64,000 bases of DNA, taken from assembly GCF_006346335.1 (NCBI RefSeq), contig NZ_VDMC01000002.1, positions 186,001-250,000 of the forward strand. Direction: 5' to 3'. Each line of letters begins with the position of its first letter. Within the stretch, counting starts at the first letter, position 1. The stretch comes from Aequorivita sinensis (lineage in GTDB: Bacteria; Bacteroidota; Bacteroidia; Flavobacteriales; Flavobacteriaceae). Shown piece by piece: positions 47,713-56,657 of this stretch. Position numbers and translations under genes: made by a program. The notes beneath the pieces are model-generated. The model was not told the origin of the DNA. It ran no database searches and saw only the letters and a program-made list of their open reading frames with translations.

Positions 47713-49248
47713 TTAGTTGTTTTCCCCTTCAGATTGGTCTTTTGCAAATAGCATCATATATGCTTCACCTATATTATTAATAATATCATTTGCCATAACA
47801 GCTTCATATCCCATTTGATTTACAGCTAGATCTCCTGCAAATCCATGCATATATACCCCAAACACACATGATGTTAATGGATCATAGCCCTGAGATAATA
47901 ATCCTGTAATAACACCGCTAAGCGCATCTCCACTACCTGCCGTAGCCATACCCGGATTCCCTGAGCTATTTAAATAAAGAGTATCACCAAAAATTGTAAT
48001 TGAATGAGCTCCTTTTATTACAACTAAAACCTCGTGTTTCATTGAGAACTTCTTTACTTTCTCTATTTTATCGTAATCATCTTCCCACTTACCAACAAGC
48101 CTTTGTAATTCACCAGGGTGTGGCGTTATAATTGAATTTTTAGGAAGAAGTTTTAGCAATTCTTTATTTTCGGCAATTAAATTTATAGCATCAGCATCTA
48201 TTACCATTGGTGAATTAAAGTTCCTAAATAGGTTTTTTAATGCTTCAACTGTGTGTTCTCTTTTCCCGATACCCATTCCAACTCCAATCGCAGAGGGTTC
48301 AAAGTCAACATTAATTTTACTTATAAATTCTTCTTCTATATCTGTAGCAACCATTGCTTCAGGCACTGTAGTTTGTAGAATAGAATACCCACATTTAGGA
48401 ATAAAAGTAGTAACCATACCGGCTCCAATTCTAAAAGTTGCAGCTGTTGAAATAGCAGCAGCTCCAATTTTGCCGTAACTTCCAGCAACAATCAACGCGT
48501 GACCATAAGTTCCTTTATGTGCAAATCGTTCACGATGTTTGTATAAGTTTTGTGCTTCAGGCTTAGAAATTATTTGGGCTAATGGCTTCGTATTTACAAG
48601 AAACTCTCTATCTAATCCAATATCTAATAAGTCAAAACTAGGAGCAAATTGAGCTGTTTCAGGTAAAAAGAAAGCAAGCTTTGGAGTTTGAAACGTTAGC
48701 GTATGGTTTGCTCTTAAAACAGCATCTTCATCCTTTAAAGCTGTATTAGGAAACAGACCACTTGGGATATCAATAGCTAATTTAAAAGCAGGAATAGCAT
48801 TTAAATGTTGAATTAATTTCTTTACCCATCCGTCTGGACAACGGTTTAGACCAATTCCGAAAATAGCATCTACTATTATATCCTCAGGATCAATTTCTGG
48901 GAAATCATTTTCACCCTTCATTAAAATTGGCCAATCCTTGGTTACATTTTTAATTAAATCATAATTGTAAAGAAAGCTTTTAGAACGTTTATCGCTACAA
49001 TTAACCACATACACTATAACATTATAGCCGGATTCAATCAATAATCTACCTAAAACCAAGCCATCCCCACCATTGTTACCAATTCCGCAAAAAATATGAA
49101 TTGGTACAGAAGCACCATTTAAACGTTCGTGAAACCAATTAAAAATTTGAGCGCCTGCTCGCTCCATTAACTCTTCGGTGGTAATTTGTTGTTGCTCTAA
49201 AGTAATTTTATCTGCTTCGTATAATTGTTCTGCTGAGAATATTTTCAT
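47713..49248 (-). CDS. nnrD/nnrE: Bifunctional NAD(P)H-hydrate epimerase / ADP-dependent NAD(P)H-hydrate dehydratase
   Basis: A 511-residue repair enzyme that returns damaged NADHX and NADPHX to NADH and NADPH. The N-terminal half (about 1-215) is the YjeF_N epimerase, with HIFCGIGNNGGDGLVLGRLL near 50. The C-terminal half (about 230-500) is the ribokinase-like dehydratase with KGTYGHALIVAGSYGKIGAA near 240, IITPHPGEL near 370 and AGSGDALSGVITGLLSQG near 435. The order epimerase-dehydratase and the length are those of the E. coli enzyme. A possible promoter with TTG, 21 bp and TATATTTA (minus strand, 49294-49325) precedes it. Downstream it converges on the TlpA-like gene. Confidence 0.96.
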   Translation of the reverse strand: MKIFSAEQLYEADKITLEQQQITTEELMERAGAQIFNWFHERLNGASVPIHIFCGIGNNGGDGLVLGRLLIESGYNVIVYVVNCSDKRSKSFLYNYDLIKNVTKDWPILMKGENDFPEIDPEDIIVDAIFGIGLNRCPDGWVKKLIQHLNAIPAFKLAIDIPSGLFPNTALKDEDAVLRANHTLTFQTPKLAFFLPETAQFAPSFDLLDIGLDREFLVNTKPLAQIISKPEAQNLYKHRERFAHKGTYGHALIVAGSYGKIGAAAISTAATFRIGAGMVTTFIPKCGYSILQTTVPEAMVATDIEEEFISKINVDFEPSAIGVGMGIGKREHTVEALKNLFRNFNSPMVIDADAINLIAENKELLKLLPKNSIITPHPGELQRLVGKWEDDYDKIEKVKKFSMKHEVLVVIKGAHSITIFGDTLYLNSSGNPGMATAGSGDALSGVITGLLSQGYDPLTSCVFGVYMHGFAGDLAVNQMGYEAVMANDIINNIGEAYMMLFAKDQSEGENN

Positions 49249-49293
49249 ATAATATTATAGTTTCATCTTTAGGTTATAGGTATTTCTAAGCCA

Positions 49294-49325
49294 TAAATAT
49301 AATACCCAAAACCAGAGGAGGTCAA
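49294..49325 (-). promoter_or_regulatory. Possible promoter of nnrD/E
   Basis: On the minus strand: TTG (49323-49325), 21 bp, TATATTTA (49294-49301), one mismatch to TAnnTTTG. Confidence 0.4.
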
Positions 49326-49437
49326 GTTTTCTTCAAATATAATAACATTATTTCCTATTGTTGAAAATACGTTTATAACTAATTGAGAAATGCATCAGTA
49401 TAGGCTTGTTATTTTATAACTTTAAGAAAAACACATT

Positions 49438-49842
49438 ATGGAAACTCGTGATAGTTTACTGCTTTTAATGCGTCCAGAAATTTCTTCAGCTAAAGTCAAT
49501 CCTCAAATGTCTGATGATGAATGTTTTCAAAACAAAACAATTAGACCAATTATCAAACTACAAGGCGATTTGCTACTAGCTGTATTTCGCAATTATATTG
49601 CCAAGCATAAAAATGTGTTTTATGATCTCAACATCGAAAAAAAACTTGAATACATTGATAACTCCATCAATAAGGATATTAAGTTTCGAAACTCTCTAAA
49701 AGGAATTATTATCGGACAATTTACCTTAGATGAATATCAAAAATATATTCAAAATTCATCCGCATTGAATAAGCGAATGATGGATATTGTGAAGGAAAGG
49801 ATAAAAAGTAATATTCAATTATTAGAATTTGAATATGCTTAA
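49438..49842 (+). CDS. Conserved flavobacterial protein of unknown function
   Basis: A 134-residue, soluble, mostly helical protein without signal peptide, membrane segment or cofactor motif. The clearest stretches are LLMRPEISSAKVNPQMSDDE near the start, RPIIKLQGDLLLAVFRNYIA near 45, and FRNSLKGIIIGQFTLDEYQK near 90. Homologues in flavobacteria tend to carry the label 'glyoxalase', which I do not see supported: there is no paired metal-binding beta-alpha-beta-beta-beta unit. It stands alone between nnrD/E (divergent) and the J-domain gene (convergent) and ends in a clear terminator, which supports a real, expressed gene. Confidence 0.75.
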   Translation: METRDSLLLLMRPEISSAKVNPQMSDDECFQNKTIRPIIKLQGDLLLAVFRNYIAKHKNVFYDLNIEKKLEYIDNSINKDIKFRNSLKGIIIGQFTLDEYQKYIQNSSALNKRMMDIVKERIKSNIQLLEFEYA

Positions 49843-49864
49843 ATAATTAATCTGGTATAATAAA

Positions 49865-49894
49865 AAAGCGCTTCATTTAGATTTGAAGCGCTTT
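49865..49894. terminator. Bidirectional terminator between convergent genes
   Basis: AAAGCGCTTCA (49865-49875) and TGAAGCGCTTT (49884-49894): a perfect 11-bp stem between the 134-residue gene and the J-domain gene. Confidence 0.85.
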
Positions 49895-49930
49895 CAATAA
49901 TATTTTACACAACTTTGTGCTGCCTAATAA

Positions 49931-50380
49931 TTAAGCATGCTCCATCATTCGTTTCGATTTTCTATATAAATAATTTGGATAAATTGTTCGTTTAGCAAAA
50001 CGGTTTAATTTGTCGCTATTTACCATTTTTATATAGATCGATCTAGTTACTCCAAAGAATTCATAAGTACTACCATCTAAGTAAGTAATTTCTAAAAGCA
50101 TTCCTTTGTGTTGAAAATCAGCGATTCCAGCGTTTGTAACAGTATCGGTAAATTCTTCTAGGTTTGCAGCTTTAGTTTCTGGTGCTATGCTTACTAAAAA
50201 ATGATACCCGTCGATAATTTTACGGGAATTTAACTCTGCTTCTTCACGTAGTGGATCACCTTCTTGAAATTTATCGGGGTGCCACTCTTTTACTAGATTG
50301 CGGTAACTAGTTTTTAAAGCCTTTAATTCTATCTCTTTTTCAACTCCAAAGAGTTTTTTGTATTCGTTTATGCGTTTCAT
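49931..50380 (-). CDS. J-domain / KTSC-domain protein
   Basis: A 149-residue protein. The first 70 residues form a J domain with the HPD motif in VKEWHPDKFQEGDP near 34, so it can call on DnaK. The last 65 residues (LLEITYLDGSTYEFFGVTRS, then RFAKRTIYPNYLYRK) form a KTSC-type domain, in which a beta-sheet with a Tyr/Phe-rich strand is thought to bind peptide or nucleic acid. The pair is conserved in Bacteroidota, and its target is not known. No zinc-finger or client-binding parts of DnaJ are present, so it is a specialised co-chaperone. It stands alone with its own terminator. Confidence 0.85.
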   Translation of the reverse strand: MKRINEYKKLFGVEKEIELKALKTSYRNLVKEWHPDKFQEGDPLREEAELNSRKIIDGYHFLVSIAPETKAANLEEFTDTVTNAGIADFQHKGMLLEITYLDGSTYEFFGVTRSIYIKMVNSDKLNRFAKRTIYPNYLYRKSKRMMEHA

Positions 50381-50499
50381 ATGCTCGCTATTTTTGCGGC
50401 CGCGAAAGTACGGCTTAATATCTTATAATTAGCATTTTATAAAACTTCATTTTATAAATCTATAATTGAGATGAAAAGTCTAAGGTTAAAACCTGTAAA

Positions 50500-51813
50500 C
50501 TAAAGAATATAAATTCTTACTTTTTTCTTTTTAAGTCGGCTGTTGTTTAATTTATTAACTAAATCATTCGCTAGCTCTAATGGCACAGCTACAAAGGCAC
50601 AGTCTTGTTTTAATTCAATATTCCCCAACTCTTCTTGACTTATATTTCCTTGCTTTATAAATAGGCCCGCAATATCGCCTTTAGATATTTTGTCTTTTCT
50701 TCCTCCTGAAATAAAAAGCGTTTCCAGTTGTTGTTGAACTTGCGAATTAACTCTAGGGATTTCTATTGGATCTGTTTTTTCAATAAAATCAGGTAAAAGC
50801 TGATTTTTCCATTTTAGCACATAAGCTGTACCCTTCTCATTTACTCTAGCTGTTCTACCGTTTCTGTGTGTAAACTCAACAGCCGAATGCGGAAGCTCAT
50901 AATGTATAATGTATTTTAACTCTGGAATGTCAATTCCTCTTGCAGCAAGATCGGTAGATACCAGTATCTGACTAGTTCCATTTCTAAATTTTATAAGAGC
51001 TCTTTCTCTATCCTTTTGTTCCATTCCCCCTGAAAAACAAGTATGGCTTACCCTATTATCATTAAGAAAATCACTAACCATATCGATACTTTCGCGAAAG
51101 TTGCAAAAAATAATTCCTGGTTGATACCCCAAATACTTTACAAGATTCAATAAGGTTTGAAGCTTATTTTTTTCTTCAGAAACCACAGTTTTAATTGAAA
51201 GTTTTGGATCTGAAGTTTCAGTTAAAAAATCTAAAACAATTGGATTGATTAAATTCACAAACTTTGGAACTCCAACTCCTTGTGTTGCAGATGTTAGAAT
51301 ACGTTTACTTACACTGTTTAATTCACTTAAGATTTCACTCATTTCACTTTCAAATCCTATCTCAAGAGATTTGTCGTACTCATCTAAAACTAAAGTGTTT
51401 ATACTTGCTTTAGAAAAGCGGTCATCGTCAAAATGATCTAAAATTCTACCAGGTGTACCAATTAATATTGCCGGGGTATGTTTGAGTTCTATTTTATCTT
51501 TACTCTTCGACCTGCCTCCGTAAACTGCATTTACTTTAAAGCCTGAACCCATATTTCTGACTACCTGCTCAATTTGAATAGCCAATTCTCGTGTAGGAAC
51601 CACAATTAATGCTTGAACTTCTGGATTATCTACATTTAAACCATCTAAAATAGGCAATAAGAAAGCCAAGGTTTTACCTGTACCCGTTGGGGATAAGAGG
51701 ATTGTATTTGAATTGGTATTTATTGTTTCAATAGCTTTCTCCTGCATAGGATTTAAAGCTGAAATGTTCAGCTTTGCCAGAATATCCTGTTGGTCTTTTA
51801 TCTCGTTTGCCAT
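50500..51813 (-). CDS. DbpA-like DEAD-box RNA helicase
   Basis: A 437-residue RNA helicase with a Q motif (ISALNPMQEKAI near 17), Walker A in LLSPTGTGKTLA near 40, motif II as VLDEYDKSLE near 145 (DEYD where most have DEAD), LTSATQG near 175, and HRNGRTARVNEKG near 320. The last 65 residues (KISKGDIAGLFIKQGNISQE, ELGNIELKQDCAFVAVP) resemble the DbpA RNA-binding domain that holds hairpin 92 of 23S rRNA, so ribosome assembly is the likely role. Its ATG overlaps the stop codon of the helicase gene upstream by one base, so the two are co-translated. Confidence 0.9.
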   Translation of the reverse strand: MANEIKDQQDILAKLNISALNPMQEKAIETINTNSNTILLSPTGTGKTLAFLLPILDGLNVDNPEVQALIVVPTRELAIQIEQVVRNMGSGFKVNAVYGGRSKSKDKIELKHTPAILIGTPGRILDHFDDDRFSKASINTLVLDEYDKSLEIGFESEMSEILSELNSVSKRILTSATQGVGVPKFVNLINPIVLDFLTETSDPKLSIKTVVSEEKNKLQTLLNLVKYLGYQPGIIFCNFRESIDMVSDFLNDNRVSHTCFSGGMEQKDRERALIKFRNGTSQILVSTDLAARGIDIPELKYIIHYELPHSAVEFTHRNGRTARVNEKGTAYVLKWKNQLLPDFIEKTDPIEIPRVNSQVQQQLETLFISGGRKDKISKGDIAGLFIKQGNISQEELGNIELKQDCAFVAVPLELANDLVNKLNNSRLKKKKVRIYIL

Positions 51814-53159
51814 TATTTCTTTTTCTGCTTTTTCTTTGTTGGTGCTTCTTCCTTTGGCGCTGCAATAGTAGTTTGAGAGAGTTGATGAGCAAGAACTTTA
51901 TCAATTAATTCCTCTTTGGTCAAATGATGAAATACAGTGCCTATTTTCTCTCTAAACTCAGGTGAGATTGTTCGGTTTGGTTTTGTTTTAAAAATTTTCT
52001 TAGCCCATAGCAAAGTGTTGTTTTCTTCAGTGCTTTGGGCGTCAGGCTTTTTCATTTCGTTAAAAACAATCCCTAATTCTTCTTCAAACTCAGGAATTTC
52101 AAACACTTCTTCTTGTTGTAAAATAGTAACCGAAAGCCCCTTTGCTCCCGCTCTAGCTGTTCTACCACTTCTGTGAACGTAAGTTTCATAAGTATCGGGT
52201 AAGTGATAATTTACAACGTAACTAATTTCTTTTACATCAAGTCCTCTTGCCGCAAGATCTGTTGCAACAAGTATATCGATATGACCTTCTCTAAACTGTC
52301 CCATTACTCGATCGCGAATAGGTTGTGAAAGACTTCCGTGTATAGCTCCTGACGAAAATTTATTTATAGCTAAATTCTTTGCTAGTTTATTTACAGCAGC
52401 TTTAGTTTTACAAAATATAATTCCTCGTTCTCCTTCTTTCGAACTTAAAAAGTGAAGCAGAATATCAAGCTTTTCTATAGGTTCTACTACTAAAAACTGA
52501 TGCTCTATGTCTTGATGCCCCATGGTTTCCATATCCGCCTCAATATGAACTACGTTTTTGTTCATATAGTTTTGAACTAACTGTTTTATAGTTCCAGGCA
52601 TGGTAGCAGTAAACAATAACGTTCTTCTATTCTTTGGAGTTTCCTGAATGATTAAATCCAAATCGGTTTTAAGTGCACTTACCATCTCATCCGCTTCATC
52701 TAAAACTAAATACGAAGTATTTTTTAGATCAATGGCTTTTCTGTTTATTAAGTCTACCAAACGTCCTGGAGTGGCAACTACAATATGAGTTGGGGTTTTC
52801 AAACGCTCTATCTGAGGTTTTATAGGAATACCACCACATACTGAGGCAATACTAATTTCAGGGCTATGTGAGCTAAAAGAAACTAAATTAGTGTGTATTT
52901 GTTGACCTAGTTCTCGTGTAGGTGCAAGAATGACTACTTGTATATTATTTTTTTTGGAATCTATAAGTTGCAAAAGAGGTAATCCAAATGCAGCAGTTTT
53001 TCCAGTCCCCGTTTTTGCTAGTGCAACAACGTCTTTATCTTGACTCAAGATTAATGGGATTGTTTTTTGTTGAATATTTGTTGGTACAGTAATATTTAAT
53101 TCGGCTAGACTTTGTTGTAGTTTAGTATTTATTCCTAAATCGGAAAATGTATTGGGCAT
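51813..53159 (-). CDS. DEAD-box RNA helicase
   Basis: A 448-residue helicase of the RhlE/CshA-like type: Q motif near 23 (TVPTNIQQKTIPLI), Walker A AKTGTGKTAAFG near 50, DEAD in VLDEADEMV near 150, FTATMP near 185 (TAT instead of SAT), and HRSGRTARAGAKG near 335. The C-terminal 60 residues are basic, ending in KKKQKKK, and should bind RNA without strong sequence choice. It forms a two-helicase operon with the DbpA-like gene; the one-base overlap TAATG points to translational coupling. A -7 box TATCTTTG (minus strand, 53174-53181) lies just before the start and implies a leader of about 10 bases. Confidence 0.94.
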   Translation of the reverse strand: MPNTFSDLGINTKLQQSLAELNITVPTNIQQKTIPLILSQDKDVVALAKTGTGKTAAFGLPLLQLIDSKKNNIQVVILAPTRELGQQIHTNLVSFSSHSPEISIASVCGGIPIKPQIERLKTPTHIVVATPGRLVDLINRKAIDLKNTSYLVLDEADEMVSALKTDLDLIIQETPKNRRTLLFTATMPGTIKQLVQNYMNKNVVHIEADMETMGHQDIEHQFLVVEPIEKLDILLHFLSSKEGERGIIFCKTKAAVNKLAKNLAINKFSSGAIHGSLSQPIRDRVMGQFREGHIDILVATDLAARGLDVKEISYVVNYHLPDTYETYVHRSGRTARAGAKGLSVTILQQEEVFEIPEFEEELGIVFNEMKKPDAQSTEENNTLLWAKKIFKTKPNRTISPEFREKIGTVFHHLTKEELIDKVLAHQLSQTTIAAPKEEAPTKKKQKKK

Positions 53160-53173
53160 ATAATTATTTTCGG

Positions 53174-53181
53174 CAAAGATA
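53174..53181 (-). promoter_or_regulatory. Probable -7 element of the helicase pair
   Basis: TATCTTTG on the minus strand matches TAnnTTTG and lies 15 bases before the ATG at 53159. No good -33 box is seen. Confidence 0.4.
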
Positions 53182-53244
53182 CTTTGGGTTTTCTTGGTAA
53201 GCGGTAATTCTTGCAGTAAGTTAACAGTTTAATAGTGAATTACT

Positions 53245-53700
53245 CTATTTTACAGAGAACCTTTCAAACGCAACTTTCTTTATTCCACAATCAGTCTCGA
53301 AATACTTAATTGCTTTAAACTCGAATTTATAATAGAGTTCTACTGCAGGAATGTTTTTAGCCGCTGTTTCTACTTTAAAAGAATAGAATTTATAATTGTC
53401 AAGTACAAAATCCAATAACGCTCCAGCAATCCCTAGTCTAAAAAAATTTGGATGAACCACTAAGCTATTGATTTCAATAAAGTTTTCTAAAAGTTCTAAT
53501 TCAATAACGGCAGCTAACTTTTCATTTTTAAAGTACCCGAAAAATAAATTCTCACTATTTTGATAACTTCCTAAAGTTCTTTTTAAAGGAGGAAAATCAT
53601 CTACTTTTAAAAGTTCAGCCTCAACGACATAAGAATGGTGAAAAATATTTTGAATTAGACCAGCTACCTCTAAATTATTGTTATTTAATCTCTTTATCAT
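53245..53700 (-). CDS. GNAT-family N-acetyltransferase
   Basis: A 151-residue acetyltransferase of the GNAT fold. The acetyl-CoA loop is VHPNFFRLGIAGALLDFVLD near 82, preceded by the beta strand IELELLENFIEINSLVV, and followed by KVETAAKNIPAVELYYKFEFK near 110, which has the Asn and Tyr found in this family. The donor should be acetyl-CoA; the acceptor, an amine on a small molecule or protein, is unknown. The gene lies between the helicase operon and acr3 and seems to be a unit of its own. Confidence 0.85.
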   Translation of the reverse strand: MIKRLNNNNLEVAGLIQNIFHHSYVVEAELLKVDDFPPLKRTLGSYQNSENLFFGYFKNEKLAAVIELELLENFIEINSLVVHPNFFRLGIAGALLDFVLDNYKFYSFKVETAAKNIPAVELYYKFEFKAIKYFETDCGIKKVAFERFSVK

Positions 53701-53779
53701 TTATAAAGTTAGTTAAATTCAAACACCTAAATGATTCTATTTTTGAAATATACTGTTAAAGAGACTTCAGAATCTACTC

Positions 53780-54820
53780 TCAATCCTTCTTAAAATACTT
53801 ATCGCGAAACCAGAATGAAACACGAACTAATAATATTAATACAGGAACTTCCACTAAGGGCCCAATAACTCCAGCAAAGGCTTGTCCTGAATTCAAACCG
53901 AAAACCGCTATGGCAACTGCAATAGCCAATTCAAAATTATTTCCAGCTGCAGTAAAAGCTACTGAAGCAGTCTTGTCATAACTTGCTCCTAATGCTCGTG
54001 TAAAGAAGAAAGAAATAATAAACATCAAGGAAAAATACAATAATAAGGGAACAGCTATTATAAGTACATCCATCGGTATTTCTACAATTAATTCACCTTT
54101 CAATGAGAACATCACTACAATTGTAAATAATAAAGCAATTAGTGTTATTGGTGAAATTGCGGGTATATATTTCTTTGAATACCATTCTTCACTTTTTGCT
54201 TTTACCAAGATAAGTCGGCTTAAAATCCCTAAAACAAATGGAATCCCGAGATAAATTGCTACACTTTCAGCTATTGTAGCTATTGATATATCTACTATTG
54301 CGCCTTCAAATCCAAAATAAGGAGGTAGAATAGTTATAAATATCCAAGCGTAAAAACTATAAGCAAACACTTGAAAAATACTGTTTAAAGCGACTAATCC
54401 TGCTCCATATTCACTACTGCCTTCTGCAAGATCATTCCAAACTAAAACCATTGCAATACAGCGAGCCAAACCAATCAAAATGACTCCTACCATATATTCG
54501 GGATAATCTCTTAAAAAAGTAATGGCAAGAATGAACATCAGAACGGGAGCGATAATCCAATTCAGAAATAAAGATATAGACAGAATTTTAGTGTCCTTAA
54601 ATACCTTTGGAAGCAATGCGTAGTTCACTTTTGCTAAAGGTGGATACATCATTAATATTAAACCTATGGCAATAGGAATGTTTGTAGTTCCGCTACTCAA
54701 TGAATTAATAATATCTGGAAATGATGGGAAGAAGTAACCCAATCCAACACCAAATGCCATAGCTACGAATATCCACAAAGTTAGGTTTCTGTCTAAAAAA
54801 CTCATTTTTTTTGATGCCAT
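53780..54820 (-). CDS. acr3: Arsenite efflux permease, ACR3 family
   Basis: A 346-residue inner-membrane transporter with ten predicted helices that pumps arsenite out of the cell. The family marks are [18 protein letters not shown] near 113 (the conserved Cys) and [20 protein letters not shown] near 293 (the conserved Glu). The start ATG lies 4 bp after the stop codon of the arsC-like gene, so the two act as one unit: arsenate is reduced first and the arsenite pumped out. No arsR is next to them, but an ArsR-type palindrome lies upstream of the pair. Confidence 0.95.
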   Translation of the reverse strand: MASKKMSFLDRNLTLWIFVAMAFGVGLGYFFPSFPDIINSLSSGTTNIPIAIGLILMMYPPLAKVNYALLPKVFKDTKILSISLFLNWIIAPVLMFILAITFLRDYPEYMVGVILIGLARCIAMVLVWNDLAEGSSEYGAGLVALNSIFQVFAYSFYAWIFITILPPYFGFEGAIVDISIATIAESVAIYLGIPFVLGILSRLILVKAKSEEWYSKKYIPAISPITLIALLFTIVVMFSLKGELIVEIPMDVLIIAVPLLLYFSLMFIISFFFTRALGASYDKTASVAFTAAGNNFELAIAVAIAVFGLNSGQAFAGVIGPLVEVPVLILLVRVSFWFRDKYFKKD

Positions 54821-54824
54821 TCCT

Positions 54825-55454
54825 TTATAATTTTATTTGAGTGAAAATGTAGAATAATTCAGTTGCAATTTGCAAACTCCTTTCTCTGTATTTCTCAGTT
54901 GCTAGTGGGGTATTATCATACGCTTTAGGGTCCTCAAAAGTAATTGGGATTCGAATTTCTGCACCTGAAACAAATGGACAAGCTTCGTTAGCTGAGTCGC
55001 AAGTTATAATTGCTGCAAATTTAGATTTCGGATTGAAATCATCTTCCAATGTTTTCGAAAAACCAATAATTGGATGAGAATTCTCTCCGTATTTAATACT
55101 ATAAATAGGATTCTCCCCTTCTGATATTACACGAATTTGAAAACCTGAAATTTTTAATGTTTCTACTACCTTAGGATAAAGTGCTGTGGCTTCTGTTCCC
55201 GCTGAGTAACTGAAGAATTTATTTATGTTAAAATAACAAGCAATTGCTTGCGCCCAAATTTGAGCAAAATGACTTCTGCGTGAGTTATGGGTGCAGATAA
55301 AATTAAGACGGATACTTTCATTATTTAAAACTTTTAATTGAATATAATCAACTAAAGGTTGTAAACTTGTTTGTCGCTCTTTACTGATACTAGCTGTATT
55401 TAAAGAACTAATTGTTTTTTCAATTTCTGAAAACAACACTAATTTATTGTTCAT
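54825..55454 (-). CDS. Low-molecular-weight phosphatase-type arsenate reductase
   Basis: A 209-residue protein with the CX5R loop in [20 protein letters not shown] near 55, the mark of LMW protein tyrosine phosphatases and thioredoxin-type ArsC. A second pair of cysteines follows in [17 protein letters not shown] near 165, in the place where ArsC enzymes hold their redox cysteines, and the ending [10 protein letters not shown] is also typical. With acr3 directly after it the arsenate-reductase role is well supported. An N-terminal extension of about 50 residues precedes the loop compared with S. aureus ArsC. Confidence 0.9.
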   Translation of the reverse strand: MNNKLVLFSEIEKTISSLNTASISKERQTSLQPLVDYIQLKVLNNESIRLNFICTHNSRRSHFAQIWAQAIACYFNINKFFSYSAGTEATALYPKVVETLKISGFQIRVISEGENPIYSIKYGENSHPIIGFSKTLEDDFNPKSKFAAIITCDSANEACPFVSGAEIRIPITFEDPKAYDNTPLATEKYRERSLQIATELFYIFTQIKL

Positions 55455-55531
55455 TTTCTAAGGTTATTTTATAGGTAAAAATCTCGAAATAAAATACTTA
55501 AAAGATATTTCGTTTTCTTCTTTATTTATAT

Positions 55532-55547
55532 ATCGCAATATTACGAT
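55532..55547. promoter_or_regulatory. Probable ArsR-type operator upstream of the ars pair
   Basis: ATCGCAATATTACGAT is a 16-base near-perfect palindrome (one mismatch) 78 bases before the arsC-like start, of the AT-rich, ATCG-flanked form bound by ArsR/SmtB repressors. No arsR gene lies in the window, so the regulator would act from elsewhere. Confidence 0.55.
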
Positions 55548-55651
55548 TAATAAATAAGTGATAAAAGAAATTTTTAAAATTTAATAAATTTTATTTGAAT
55601 GAAATGTGGCCTGAATGAGGTTGAAGAATGATTCCTTCTTAAGTTTTAGCG

Positions 55652-56116
55652 CTATATATTTTTGGCTTTAAGATTTCTTATCCCCTCATAAACGACTATT
55701 CCCACTGCATTAGCAAGATTTAAACTTCGAATATGTGGGCTGTAAATTGGTATATTATAAAGTAAATCCTGATTTTTTGAAATAACTCTTTCAGGTAAAC
55801 CTGTTGATTCTTTTCCGAAAATCAAGAACATATCATCTTTAAAATCTATCTCGCAGTATTCTTTTGTACCGTGACTTGAAAAATAAACAAAGTTTTTACC
55901 CTTATTTTTCGAATAAAATTCATCGATACTTTCATAAATATGAACGGTGATATGCTTCCAATAATCAAGTCCAGCTCTTTTTAAACGCTTATCATCTATT
56001 TCAAATCCAAATGGTTTTACTAAATGTAAATTCGACCCAGAACCCAAGCTCAATCGTCCAATATTACCAGTATTTGTAGGTATTTCAGGTTCAAATAAAA
56101 CAATGTTAAATCCCAT
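55652..56116 (-). CDS. trmL: tRNA (cytidine/uridine-34 2'-O)-methyltransferase
   Basis: A 154-residue SPOUT enzyme that methylates the 2'-OH of the wobble base of tRNA-Leu (CAA and UAA) in other bacteria. The family marks are VLFEPEIPTNTGNIGRLSLG near 5, LVKPFGFEID near 33, FLIFGKESTGLP near 95 and RSLNLANAVGIVVYE near 130, the last forming the trefoil-knot SAM site. Length matches TrmL, the smallest SPOUT family. The gene stands alone between the ars operator region and the cupin gene. Confidence 0.95.
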   Translation of the reverse strand: MGFNIVLFEPEIPTNTGNIGRLSLGSGSNLHLVKPFGFEIDDKRLKRAGLDYWKHITVHIYESIDEFYSKNKGKNFVYFSSHGTKEYCEIDFKDDMFLIFGKESTGLPERVISKNQDLLYNIPIYSPHIRSLNLANAVGIVVYEGIRNLKAKNI

Positions 56117-56227
56117 TCTTAAAGTTACTTTAGATAATTAAAGTGTAAAAATAGGTTTACTAGACGATTTATAATTATTTGAAGAAACTATTTTTACTAG
56201 CCTTGACAAAACTGCATGGGAAGAAGT

Positions 56228-56524
56228 TTATTTTGTGAATTCAAATTGAATATTTTTAGGCATAATATGAAGTGCTTGAAAGTCGTGAATAACTTTAATT
56301 TGATGCCATACGTTTTGCGGTATGATTAAACTATCACCCTGTTCTAAATAATGTTCGTTTTCTGAAAAATTAATGATGCACTCCCCTTTTCTTACCACCA
56401 CAACCGATTCGTCTGTTGCTTGATGTTTAGGTAATAGTTGCCCACCCTTTGCAGACATCTGCTTTATTATAAATTTTTCACCTTCTTCAATTAACTTTAC
56501 TAAGGGATTACTTACATTGGACAT
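56228..56524 (-). CDS. Small cupin-domain protein
   Basis: A 98-residue single cupin barrel. The two cupin motifs are weak: LPKHQATDESVVVVRKGECI near 30 has the His and Glu of the first motif region, and GDSLIIPQNVWHQIKVI near 64 has the His of the second. The metal site may be incomplete. Such proteins bind small ligands or protect against stress, but nothing here indicates a role. It stands alone. Confidence 0.78.
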   Translation of the reverse strand: MSNVSNPLVKLIEEGEKFIIKQMSAKGGQLLPKHQATDESVVVVRKGECIINFSENEHYLEQGDSLIIPQNVWHQIKVIHDFQALHIMPKNIQFEFTK

Positions 56525-56657
56525 AACCTATTAATTTTTATATAAATAATATTCCATAAAGATAAATAATTGAAACTGCTTCATTCAAAATTTATATCTG
56601 TAAAGTACTCTGTAACAATTAAATAAAATGGTAAAAGCAAGTATCAATTGTTACAAC

